Translations under genes and position numbers: made by a program
Source of the DNA: an uncultured Phycisphaerales bacterium
Lineage (GTDB): Bacteria > Planctomycetota > Phycisphaerae > Phycisphaerales > UBA1924
DNA: 7,710 bases
Assembly: GCA_937879825.1 (NCBI GenBank)
Contig: CALFMQ010000369.1
Span: 1-7,710, forward strand
Direction of reading: 5' to 3'
The notes under the pieces: model-generated
Database searches by the model: none
What the model saw: only the letters and a program-made list of their open reading frames with translations
Told to the model about the DNA's origin: nothing
Shown here: positions 1-6,316 of the stretch, in pieces
How the letters are laid out: every line of letters begins with the position of its first letter
Numbering within the stretch: the stretch's first letter is position 1

Positions 1-1
1 G

Positions 2-787
2 ATGAAGATGTGCGTGATTATCTGTGCGGCGGGTTCGTCTTCACGGTTCGGCGGGCGTGACAAGCTGGGCGAGGACCTGGGCGGGCGTCCTGTTCTTCAC
101 CGGACGGTGGATTTGTTTACGAAGCGCGATGATGTGGACCAGGTGATCGTGGCGGGGCCGCACGATGAGGCGGCGTTCGGCGAGTTCCGGCTGCGTCACG
201 GCGACAAGTTGGCGCTGATGGGCGTGTCGATCTGCCGGGGCGGCAAAACGCACCGGTACGAGACTGTGCAGGCGGCGCTGGAGCATGTGACGGATGATGC
301 GACGCACATCGCGGTGCACGACGGGGCGCGGCCGTGCGCCTCGGTCGAGATGCTGGACCGGCTCTTTAAGGCGGCGCAGTCGCACGACGCGGTGATACCG
401 GGCGTGGAGATTCACGACACGATCAAGCGTGTTTCGAAGAGCGCGAAGGTGGAGCGGGAGATCGACCCGCTGGACGCGATTCTGGGGGATGCGGGCAAGG
501 CGAACACCTCGGTGCGGACGGTTGAGGCGACGGTGGATCGGTCGAACATGATGGCGATCCAGACGCCGCAGGTCTTTGAGGCGGGGCTCCTCCGCCGCGC
601 GTATCGGCAGAGCGATCTGACATCGACGGATGACGCGTCGCTCATTGAGAGAATGGGCGAGCCGGTGGTGGTGGTGGAGGGCGATCCGCGGAATATCAAG
701 ATCACCCGCCCCGCGGATTTGCACACGGCGCGGCTGATTCTGAGTCTCTCGGGGCCGAAGGAGCGCGAGGCGCACAAGCGGTTCTGA
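2..787 (+). CDS. ispD: 2-C-methyl-D-erythritol 4-phosphate cytidylyltransferase (IspD)
   Basis: IspD joins CTP to 2-C-methyl-D-erythritol 4-phosphate to give CDP-methylerythritol, the third step of the cytosolic MEP isoprenoid pathway. Visible family motifs, in order: the N-terminal nucleotide-binding loop AAGSSSRFGG (residues 9-18), where the usual PKQ segment is altered to a DKLGEDLGG-type sequence; the GGKTHRYETVQ block (80-90); HDGARP (106-111); the substrate-side DRSNMMAIQTPQVF block; and the C-terminal TDDASLIE and NIKITRPADL blocks. At 261 residues it is somewhat longer than the usual ~230, with the extra length around residues 140-175. An ATG lies at base 2 and another in frame at base 8. 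Upstream sequence is absent, so the true start and any SD are unknown and a few N-terminal residues may be missing. It is followed by a strong hairpin and then the oxidoreductase gene. The family call is firm. Confidence 0.95.
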   Translation: MKMCVIICAAGSSSRFGGRDKLGEDLGGRPVLHRTVDLFTKRDDVDQVIVAGPHDEAAFGEFRLRHGDKLALMGVSICRGGKTHRYETVQAALEHVTDDATHIAVHDGARPCASVEMLDRLFKAAQSHDAVIPGVEIHDTIKRVSKSAKVEREIDPLDAILGDAGKANTSVRTVEATVDRSNMMAIQTPQVFEAGLLRRAYRQSDLTSTDDASLIERMGEPVVVVEGDPRNIKITRPADLHTARLILSLSGPKEREAHKRF

Positions 788-794
788 GGTCTTT

Positions 795-816
795 GCGTGC
801 CCGGGGCCGGGCACGC
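795..816 (+). terminator. Strong hairpin just after ispD (possible 3' end structure)
   Basis: A perfect 9-bp inverted repeat (795-803 with 808-816) encloses a 4-base loop and begins 7 bases after the ispD stop. It has no T-tract on the right, so it is not a classic intrinsic terminator. It could mark or protect the ispD mRNA 3' end, or end transcription with help from Rho. The stem is certain from the sequence; the role is inferred. Confidence 0.45.
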
Positions 817-925
817 GAGTTGCGAGGGTGGAGATCGGCTCGCGTCGTGCCGCTCGCCTGAAGAGACCGCCGCACGATCGACCGACGGTGATCCCGAACC
901 GTTGGATGTTTCGTGGCGTAGTGCA

Positions 926-956
926 TCCATCGCCGGCGGTTGTGCGCCGGCATGGA
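926..956 (+). promoter_or_regulatory. Hairpin overlapping the oxidoreductase ribosome binding site
   Basis: A 7-bp GC-only stem (932-938 with 945-951) with a 6-base loop is extended, across one bulged C at 931, by five more pairs (926-930 with 952-956). Its 3' arm includes three of the four bases of the only SD-like GGAG (954-957), seven bases before the GTG at 965. In mRNA the stem would hide the ribosome binding site. The pairing is visible; control of translation is inferred. Confidence 0.5.
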
Positions 957-957
957 G
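954..957 (+). promoter_or_regulatory. Ribosome binding site deciding the GTG start at 965
   Basis: GGAG lies seven bases upstream of GTG 965. It supports that start over the in-frame GTG at 797, which falls inside the post-ispD hairpin and would add 56 residues unlike any flavoprotein N-terminus. Confidence 0.6.
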
Positions 958-964
958 CCGAGTC

Positions 965-2140
965 GTGGAAGAGACCGAAGTCGCCGTGATCGGCGCCGGG
1001 CTGTCGGGCCTGTGCGCCGCGTTATCCCTCGCGCGCCTGGGGCGGCGTGTGACGATCATCGATCGCAAGTGCTCGCTGGATCAGCGGGTGCACACCACGG
1101 GGATCTTCGTGCGCCGGACGCTCGAGGATTTCTACATTCCCGAGGAGATGCTCGGGCCGGCGGTGCGTGATGTGGTGCTGTACTCGCCCGCCGGCAGGGC
1201 GCTGGGGCTGCGGAGCGAGCATCCGGAGTTCCGCGTCGGGCGGATGGGCGCGATCTACAACGCGCTGGTTGAGCGGGCGCGGCGGGCTGGGGTGGAAGTG
1301 ATGCTCGGGACGCGCTTCGACTCGATCGAGCGCGTCGGCTCGGGCGGGTCGCGCGTTCGGCTGAGCACCGGGGCACGAACGCGCACGCTCGATGCCCGGC
1401 TCGTGATCGGGGCGGACGGTGCGCGCTCGCGGGTGTCGGATGCGCTCGGGCTGTCGCGGAACAGGGCGTGCATCGTGGGCGCGGAGCATGTGTACGAGAG
1501 CACGCGCCGGGTGCTGCCGCCGACTTTCCATTGTTATCTGAGCGCCCGATATGCGCCGGGCTATCTGGCGTGGGTGATCGACGACGGCGCGGAGATGCAT
1601 GTGGGTGTGGGCGGATACGCGCGGCGGTTCAATGCCAATCAAGCATTGTCCGAGTTTACCGGGTTGGTCGGCGAGCGGTTCGAGCTGGACCCATCGCGCC
1701 TCATCGAGAAGCGCGGCGGGCTGGTCCCGGTGGGCGGCGTGCTGAAGCGGATCGCGTGCGATGGGGGGCTGCTGGTCGGTGATGCGGCGGGGGCGGTGTC
1801 TCCGCTGACGGCGGGCGGGCTTGATCCGTGCTTCCGGTTGTCGGCGCACGCGGCGGAGGTCGCCGATGCGTTTCTGCGGACCGGCGATGCGCGCGTGCTG
1901 CGGGCGTACGACGGCGGTCGGATGCGGACGCGGTTCATCTCGCGGCTGTGGATGCGCCGGGCGCTGTCGATGTTGCAATCAGACCTCGCGACCGAGGCCG
2001 CGTGCATGATGATGCGCACTCCGATCGGACGCCTCGCGGCGCACCATGTGTTTTTCGGGCGTGGGTCGTTCCCCGATGTGAGCCGAAATGAAAGCGCGTC
2101 CGGGATCGGACGCGCCTGGGTGCAGCCGTTTGAGTGTTGA
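965..2140 (+). CDS. FAD-dependent oxidoreductase, geranylgeranyl reductase-like
   Basis: A 391-residue flavoprotein of the group that includes geranylgeranyl reductases and FixC-like enzymes, which reduce double bonds of prenyl chains or move electrons to quinones. From the GTG at 965: the Rossmann FAD loop GAGLSG at residues 10-15, with the ribose-binding acid D33 ending the second strand; the DG motif GADGARSR at 149-156; and the second FAD motif LLVGDAAG with D273, followed by SPLTAGGLDP, a form typical of geranylgeranyl reductases. The region corresponding to their YxWxFP signature reads YLAWVID, so the FP pair is absent and the substrate is uncertain. No signal peptide or clear membrane segment is seen. 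Lying downstream of ispD suggests a prenyl lipid or quinone substrate, but this is inference. The last ~15 codons run through the terminator hairpin of the opposing ilvE gene. Confidence 0.8.
   Translation: MEETEVAVIGAGLSGLCAALSLARLGRRVTIIDRKCSLDQRVHTTGIFVRRTLEDFYIPEEMLGPAVRDVVLYSPAGRALGLRSEHPEFRVGRMGAIYNALVERARRAGVEVMLGTRFDSIERVGSGGSRVRLSTGARTRTLDARLVIGADGARSRVSDALGLSRNRACIVGAEHVYESTRRVLPPTFHCYLSARYAPGYLAWVIDDGAEMHVGVGGYARRFNANQALSEFTGLVGERFELDPSRLIEKRGGLVPVGGVLKRIACDGGLLVGDAAGAVSPLTAGGLDPCFRLSAHAAEVADAFLRTGDARVLRAYDGGRMRTRFISRLWMRRALSMLQSDLATEAACMMMRTPIGRLAAHHVFFGRGSFPDVSRNESASGIGRAWVQPFEC
2082..2115 (-). terminator. Intrinsic terminator of ilvE, inside the opposing gene
   Basis: A perfect 8-bp stem (2094-2101 with 2108-2115) with a 6-base loop. 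Read on the - strand, it is followed at once by a T-rich run (TTTCATTT), as expected of a Rho-independent terminator, 32 bases after the ilvE stop. It lies within the last codons of the + strand oxidoreductase. Confidence 0.65.
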
Positions 2141-2147
2141 CGGGGGA

Positions 2148-3086
2148 TCAGTCCGTCGGGATGGTGTCCTGCGAGACGATGCTCTTGAACTCGGCGCGGA
2201 GTTTCTTGGTGACGGGGCCCTCGCCTTTGGAGATCTTGGTGTCCTGGACTTGTGTGACGGCGATAATCTCGGCGGCGGTGCCGGTGAGGAAGATTTCGTC
2301 GGCCTTGAGGACATCGTCGAGTTTGAGGCGCTTCTCGTTGACCTTGATCTTGCAGTTGGGGGCGACGGTGTTCATGACGAAGGCGCGGGTGATGCCGTCG
2401 AGCATGCCGACCTCGAGCGGGCTGGTGAAGATCTCGCCGTTCTTGATGATGAACAGGTTGTCGCCGGTGCATTCGCCGACATAGCCGTCGACGGAGAGCA
2501 TGATGGCCTCGAGGCAGCCGGCGTCGATGGCCTCGATCTTGGCGAGGATGTTGTTGAGGTAGTTGAGTGATTTGAGTGAGGGATCGAGGCAAGCGGTGGG
2601 CGTGCGCGGGCGCTTGGCGACGATGACCTTCATGCCGTCGCGGTACATCTCGTCGGGGTAGAGGGAGATCTGATCGGCGATGCAGATGACGCCGGGCTTG
2701 GGGCACTTGAAGGGGTTGAGTCCGAGCGTGCCGACGCCGCGGGTGAAGATGAGCCGGATGTAGCCGTCGGTGAGGGCGTTGGCGCAGACGCACTCCATCA
2801 TCATGTCGTGCATCTGATCCTTGGTGTAGGGAATTTGCATGCGGAGTTTCTCCGCGTTGCGGTAGATGCGGTTGAGGTGCGAGCGGCTCTTGAAGATCTG
2901 CGAGTTGTAGACGCGGATGCCCTCGAAGCAGCCGTCGCCGTAGAGGAGCCCGTGATCGAACACGCTCACCACGGCCTGGCTCTTGGGCACGATCTTGCCG
3001 TCGATCAGGATGTAGGGACGGTCTTCGGCGCGGAGCGCGGCTTTGGGATCGGTCATCGTGCGTGGTCCTGTGGCGGCGGTGGTCAT
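2148..3086 (-). CDS. ilvE: Branched-chain amino acid aminotransferase, class IV PLP fold
   Basis: Transfers the amino group between glutamate and the 2-oxo acids of valine, leucine and isoleucine, in the cytosol, using pyridoxal phosphate. Of 312 residues, those that identify the family are: FDHGLLYGDGCFEGIR near residues 43-58; the PLP lysine in PSLKSLNYLNN (K172), the type seen in short archaeal-like IlvE proteins; GYVGECTGDNLF with the cofactor-contacting E205; and FLTGTAAEI near 267-274 for phosphate binding. The start at 3086 has a strong SD six bases upstream; the frame stays open to 3242, but those extra codons are basic low-complexity sequence with no family match. A later ATG at 3056 has no SD. 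It has its own promoter and a long structured leader, and ends 7 bases from the convergent oxidoreductase. D-amino acid transaminase or aminodeoxychorismate lyase, from the same fold, are less likely alternatives. Confidence 0.92.
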   Translation of the reverse strand: MTTAATGPRTMTDPKAALRAEDRPYILIDGKIVPKSQAVVSVFDHGLLYGDGCFEGIRVYNSQIFKSRSHLNRIYRNAEKLRMQIPYTKDQMHDMMMECVCANALTDGYIRLIFTRGVGTLGLNPFKCPKPGVICIADQISLYPDEMYRDGMKVIVAKRPRTPTACLDPSLKSLNYLNNILAKIEAIDAGCLEAIMLSVDGYVGECTGDNLFIIKNGEIFTSPLEVGMLDGITRAFVMNTVAPNCKIKVNEKRLKLDDVLKADEIFLTGTAAEIIAVTQVQDTKISKGEGPVTKKLRAEFKSIVSQDTIPTD

Positions 3087-3092
3087 CGAGGG

Positions 3093-3098
3093 CTCCTT
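3093..3098 (-). promoter_or_regulatory. Strong Shine-Dalgarno of ilvE
   Basis: AAGGAG on the - strand, six bases before the ATG at 3086, inside a purine-rich run. This fixes the ilvE start and is the best SD in the window. Confidence 0.8.
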
Positions 3099-3118
3099 CC
3101 TTCGGCTCTCTCTCACAT

Positions 3119-3145
3119 CGGCGTTTCGCCGACGACGATTCGTCG
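3119..3145 (-). promoter_or_regulatory. Two adjacent hairpins in the ilvE leader
   Basis: Two perfect inverted repeats lie one base apart: 3119-3123 with 3127-3131 (5 bp, 3-base loop) and 3133-3138 with 3140-3145 (6 bp, 1-base spacer). The second would need to open a pair to form a loop in RNA, so it could equally be a DNA dyad for a repressor. They sit between the G-rich tract and the SD. No known riboswitch class is recognised. Confidence 0.4.
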
Positions 3146-3183
3146 CCCCCCCTTTCCTCCCGTTTCCCCCCTGTTTCCCGCCC
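3146..3183 (-). promoter_or_regulatory. G-quadruplex-type tract in the ilvE leader
   Basis: Read on the - strand (the mRNA sense), the tract contains G3, C, G3, AAACA, G6, AAAC, G3, AGGAAA, G7: five runs of three or more G with loops of 1-6 bases. This satisfies the G3+N1-7 quadruplex pattern. It begins a few bases after the transcription start predicted from the TATACT box. Folding and any effect on ilvE are inferred. Confidence 0.55.
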
Positions 3184-3192
3184 GACCGGAGC

Positions 3193-3223
3193 AGTATACC
3201 CCGGCGGACGCCCCCGGGTGCAA
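3193..3223 (-). promoter_or_regulatory. Putative sigma70-type promoter of ilvE
   Basis: On the - strand, TTGCAC (3223-3218; 4 of 6 consensus) and TATACT (3198-3193; 5 of 6 consensus) are separated by 19 bases, slightly long. The predicted start is near 3186-3187, giving a leader of about 100 bases. It lies in the 187-base gap after pheT, so ilvE can be transcribed on its own. Confidence 0.5.
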
Positions 3224-3232
3224 ACAGAGTGC

Positions 3233-3274
3233 GAACAAACACCTCCCGGCGGGTCGGTCTTTCTACGCCGGTGT
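3233..3274 (-). terminator. Possible weak terminator after pheT
   Basis: Stem arms 3266-3274 and 3239-3251 pair over nine positions, with a 4-base bulge at 3244-3247 and a 14-base loop. The - strand continues with TTGTT. The long loop, bulge and short T-run make it a weak candidate. It starts at the last base of the pheT stop codon and would separate pheT from the ilvE promoter. Confidence 0.35.
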
Positions 3275-5379
3275 CAGGCGCGGAGTTCGGCGCCGAGCGC
3301 GGCGGCGAGGTGCTTCACCGCGCGGTCCACGGGCGCATCGACTTCCTCGTGGCGCAGCGTGCGCTCGTCGTCGCGGAATCGGATGCGGAGGGTGACGGAT
3401 TTCTTGCCGGCGCCGGCCTGCTTGCCTCGGTAGACGCCGATGAAGCGGAGGCCGTCGAAGAGGTTGAGGTTGAGTTCGGTGATCTCGTCGGCGATGCGTT
3501 TCCATGTGATGGACTCATCGACGACGAGGGAGAGGTCGCGCTCGATGGACGGGAAGCGCGGGAGTTCGCGGACGGTCACGGTGGGCGGGTAGAGGTCGAT
3601 GAGGGTCTGGAGGTTGACGACCGCTGCGGCGCCGGGCTGATCGAGCCCCCAGACGCTGATCGTGGACTTGCTGAGTGTGGTGATGTAGCCGGCGTGCTTG
3701 TTGTTGATGCGGATGATGCCGACGGTCTCGCCTTCGAGGGCGGGCATGAAGTTCTCGTTCGTTGGTTCGATGGAGACTTCGTTGCCCTGGCCGCCGAGCG
3801 CTGAGACTGTTTCCTCGATCGCGCCGCGGACTCTGCGCACGGCTTCCTGGAGGCGCTCGTGGAGCTTGCCGCCCCCCCCCACCGGCGCGTCGGCGTACAT
3901 CTCGAGGTTGCGGTGCTCGATGGTCTTGCGGGCGAAGGCTTTGCCATCGTCCTGCTCGCCGAACACGGAGGCGATCTCGAAGAGGCGGATGCCCTCGGCG
4001 CGTTCGAGGCGCGCATCCTGATTCGCGCGTCGGCAGGAGAGGAGACTCGGGATGATGCTCGGGCGGAGGTAGGGCGTGGCCTTGCGGCGCTCTTCATCGA
4101 CCTTGAGCAGGCGCACGCCCTTGGGCGTGAACATCTCGGCCTGCGGTTTGTCGAGGAACGAGAAGGTGACGGTCTCGTAGAAACCCTGCCCGGTGAGGAC
4201 CGCGCCGATGCGGGCGGTGGCTTCCTCGCGGCGGGCCCACTCGGCGGGGTGCTTGAGGTTGAGATGGGTCTCGACGGTGTCGGCGACATGGATGGCGTCG
4301 TAGCCGTGCAGGCGGGCGACTTCTTCGATGAGGTCGATCTCGCGTGTTACGTCGGGGCGGTGATGGGGGACGGTGCAGCGGAGCGCATCGTTCTGACGCT
4401 CGACCTTGAAGCCGACGGTGGTGAGCAAAGAGGCCATGCGGTCGGTGGGGATGTCGATGCCGACGATCTGGTTGCAGCGTTCGGGGCGGAGGTTGACCGT
4501 GATGGGCGCGGGTGTTGCGGCGCCGAGTTCGTCGATCATGCCGGTGCACAGTTCGCCGCCGGCGAGGTCGAGGATGAGTTCGCAGAGGCGGTCGGAGGCC
4601 CACTGGATATCGCGCGGGTCCACCTTGCGTTCGAAGCGGTAGCCGGCGTCGGTGGTGATGGCGAGGCGGCGCGCGGTGGCGCGGATGGTGAGGGGCTCCC
4701 AGGTGGCGACCTCGATGAGGACGTCCTTTGTGTCGTTGGTGACGCCCGTATCGAGGCCGCCGATCACACCGGCGAGTGAGACGGCGCGGTTGGCGTCGGC
4801 GACGACGAGGTCGGACTCGATGAGTTTGTGTTCTTTGGCGTCGAGCGCGATGAGTCGTTCGCCCTTCTTGGCGTAACGGACAACCAATCGCTTCTCGGCG
4901 AGCGTGTCGAGATCGAAGGCATGGCTCGGGTGGCCGAGTTCGTGGAGAACGAAGTTGGAGGCGTCGACGATGTTGTTGATGGTGCGCTGGCCGATGCGCT
5001 CGAGGGCTTTGACGAGCCAGGCGGGGCTGGGCCCGACTTTGACATTGCGGATGACGCGGGCTGTGAAGCGCGGGCAGAGGCCGCCGACCGTGTTCTGGAC
5101 GCTCGTGATCGACTTCACATCGGGGCCGCTGGCGCTGGCCTTGGGCGCGGGCGCGACGAGTCTGCGCCCGGTCTTGGCGGCGACCTCGCGGGCGAGCCCG
5201 ACATGGCAGAGGCAGTCGCCCCGGTTGGAGGTGAGTTCGACATCGAGGACGACATCATCCTGATGGTCGTCTCTGGCCTCGATGGGGAAGCCGGCGCCGG
5301 TGAGGGCCTCGTCGGCCTCGTCGGCGGTCACATTTGCGGGGCTTAGGTACTTATTGAGCCACTCGATACTCGTCTGCAT
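3274..5379 (-). CDS. pheT: Phenylalanyl-tRNA synthetase beta subunit, short form
   Basis: Beta chain of the (alpha-beta)2 synthetase that charges tRNA-Phe; it supplies editing and tRNA contacts while PheS holds the active site. Of 701 residues: a short N-terminal segment (1-38) runs straight into DVELTSNRGDCLCHVGLARE (46-65), which in E. coli PheT follows the ~110-residue OB-fold tRNA-binding (EMAPII-like) domain; that domain is missing. Then come the B3/4 editing domain (about 100-272, with SLAGVIGG and DAGYRFERKVDP), the B5 domain (about 292-362, ending with the acidic REIDLIEEVARLHGYD), the synthetase-like core (about 363-600), and a C-terminal FDX-ACB anticodon-binding domain from about residue 604 (LPRFPSIERDLSLVVDE). 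panC ends 27 bases upstream, pheS is not adjacent, and no SD precedes the ATG. A G9 run (3872-3880) codes for glycines near residue 500. Confidence 0.95.
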   Translation of the reverse strand: MQTSIEWLNKYLSPANVTADEADEALTGAGFPIEARDDHQDDVVLDVELTSNRGDCLCHVGLAREVAAKTGRRLVAPAPKASASGPDVKSITSVQNTVGGLCPRFTARVIRNVKVGPSPAWLVKALERIGQRTINNIVDASNFVLHELGHPSHAFDLDTLAEKRLVVRYAKKGERLIALDAKEHKLIESDLVVADANRAVSLAGVIGGLDTGVTNDTKDVLIEVATWEPLTIRATARRLAITTDAGYRFERKVDPRDIQWASDRLCELILDLAGGELCTGMIDELGAATPAPITVNLRPERCNQIVGIDIPTDRMASLLTTVGFKVERQNDALRCTVPHHRPDVTREIDLIEEVARLHGYDAIHVADTVETHLNLKHPAEWARREEATARIGAVLTGQGFYETVTFSFLDKPQAEMFTPKGVRLLKVDEERRKATPYLRPSIIPSLLSCRRANQDARLERAEGIRLFEIASVFGEQDDGKAFARKTIEHRNLEMYADAPVGGGGKLHERLQEAVRRVRGAIEETVSALGGQGNEVSIEPTNENFMPALEGETVGIIRINNKHAGYITTLSKSTISVWGLDQPGAAAVVNLQTLIDLYPPTVTVRELPRFPSIERDLSLVVDESITWKRIADEITELNLNLFDGLRFIGVYRGKQAGAGKKSVTLRIRFRDDERTLRHEEVDAPVDRAVKHLAAALGAELRA

Positions 5380-5406
5380 GGCGGGGAGTGTAGCGGAGGG
5401 ATTCGC

Positions 5407-6270
5407 TCACACTCTGCGCACAAAGCCCGGCCACGGGGCGTTGTCGATGAGGCGGACATCGCCCTTGCCCGCGCCGAGACTGACGCGCCCCGCGACCAGC
5501 GCCCGCGCGGGGCGGCCCTCGCGCACGCCCGCGAGCGTCTCGGCGTCGCGGATCGCGAAATACTCGGGTGTCACCCACGCGGCTTCGAGCGTTTCTCGGC
5601 CGACGCGCTCGGCGCAGGCGACGTCGCTCTCGGCGCCGGCGGCCTCGAGGGCGCGGGAGAGCGCGACGGCGCGAGCGCGGTCCATCGGGGCGAGGTGGCG
5701 GTTCCGGCTGCTCATCGCCAGGCCGTCCCACTCGCGGACGGTGGGCGCGGGGACGATCGACATTTCGAGTTGCTCCTGCGCGACGAGCGCGCGGACGGTT
5801 TGCAGCTGCTGCCAGTCTTTTTCGCCGAAGACGGCGGCGGCGCAGCGGGTGGCCTCGAACAGGCGCAGGCAGACCTGGCAGACGCCCTTGAAGTGGCCGG
5901 GGCGGAAGTGGTCTTCGAGCATCGGTCCGTCGGCGACCTTGGGGAGTGTGGGTACACGTCCTTCGCCGCCCTGCGCGCTTTGTGGGTACATGACTTCGAC
6001 GGAGGGCGCGAAGATGTGCGTGGCACCGGCGTCCTTGGCGAGCGCGGCGTCGGCGTCGAGATCGCGCGGGTATTTCTCGAAGTCGCTCTTCTCATTGAAC
6101 TGGGTCGGGTTGACAAAGACGCTCACGACGACCGGTGCGGTGCGCCGGCCGGCGTGATGCGCGGCGAGGCGGATGAGGGCCGCGTGCCCGGCGTGGAGCG
6201 CGCCCATGGTGGGGACGAGGATGCAGCGCTCCAGTCCCCGCAGGCCGTTCGTGTCGCGGACGATGTCCAT
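5407..6270 (-). CDS. panC: Pantothenate synthetase (pantoate--beta-alanine ligase)
   Basis: Condenses pantoate with beta-alanine, using ATP and a pantoyl-adenylate intermediate; it is the last step of vitamin B5 synthesis, feeding CoA, in the cytosol. The 287 residues match the usual length. Family motifs: PTMGALHAGH (20-29, the HIGH-type nucleotide-binding site with H26 and H29), FVNPTQFN (52-59, ATP and pantoate contact), HFRPGHFKGV (121-130), FGEKDWQQLQ (148-157) and MSSRN (186-190, the KMSKS counterpart). The ATG at 6270 is the only plausible start: upstream codons in frame offer no ATG or GTG close by, and no SD is visible. It follows the ACT gene by 72 bases that hold a C-rich tract and a 6-bp hairpin, and precedes pheT by 27 bases, so panC-pheT is probably one transcript. 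Confidence 0.95.
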   Translation of the reverse strand: MDIVRDTNGLRGLERCILVPTMGALHAGHAALIRLAAHHAGRRTAPVVVSVFVNPTQFNEKSDFEKYPRDLDADAALAKDAGATHIFAPSVEVMYPQSAQGGEGRVPTLPKVADGPMLEDHFRPGHFKGVCQVCLRLFEATRCAAAVFGEKDWQQLQTVRALVAQEQLEMSIVPAPTVREWDGLAMSSRNRHLAPMDRARAVALSRALEAAGAESDVACAERVGRETLEAAWVTPEYFAIRDAETLAGVREGRPARALVAGRVSLGAGKGDVRLIDNAPWPGFVRRV

Positions 6271-6283
6271 GACGCGAATGTGC

Positions 6284-6302
6284 GCGCCCGGATGGCGGGC
6301 GT
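6284..6302 (-). promoter_or_regulatory. Hairpin in the panC leader
   Basis: A perfect 6-bp inverted repeat (6285-6290 with 6296-6301), plus a flanking G-T pair and a 5-base loop, lies 13 bases before the panC ATG, where an SD would normally be sought. It may affect panC translation, but short GC stems are common in such GC-rich DNA. Confidence 0.3.
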
Positions 6303-6316
6303 CAAATCGCCTGATC

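Noticed and set aside
665..676. Four-unit GTG repeat in ispD
   Set aside because: It encodes a run of valines in a core beta strand conserved in IspD; ordinary codon use explains it.
41..814. Long - strand open frame of 257 codons opposite ispD
   Set aside because: Arg/His/Pro-rich shadow of a GC-rich gene; the + strand frame has clear IspD motifs.
797..964. GTG at 797 as start of the oxidoreductase
   Set aside because: It lies inside a 9-bp hairpin without SD and adds 56 residues with no family match.
1022..1978. 318-codon - strand open frame opposite the oxidoreductase
   Set aside because: Its composition is that of an antisense shadow and it has no recognisable motif; the + frame has FAD motifs.
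3087..3242. 52-residue N-terminal extension of IlvE
   Set aside because: Basic low-complexity codons lying over the leader structures and promoter; the strong SD points to 3086.
3859..4779. 306-codon + strand open frame inside pheT
   Set aside because: Antisense to conserved PheT domains, and with no motif of its own.
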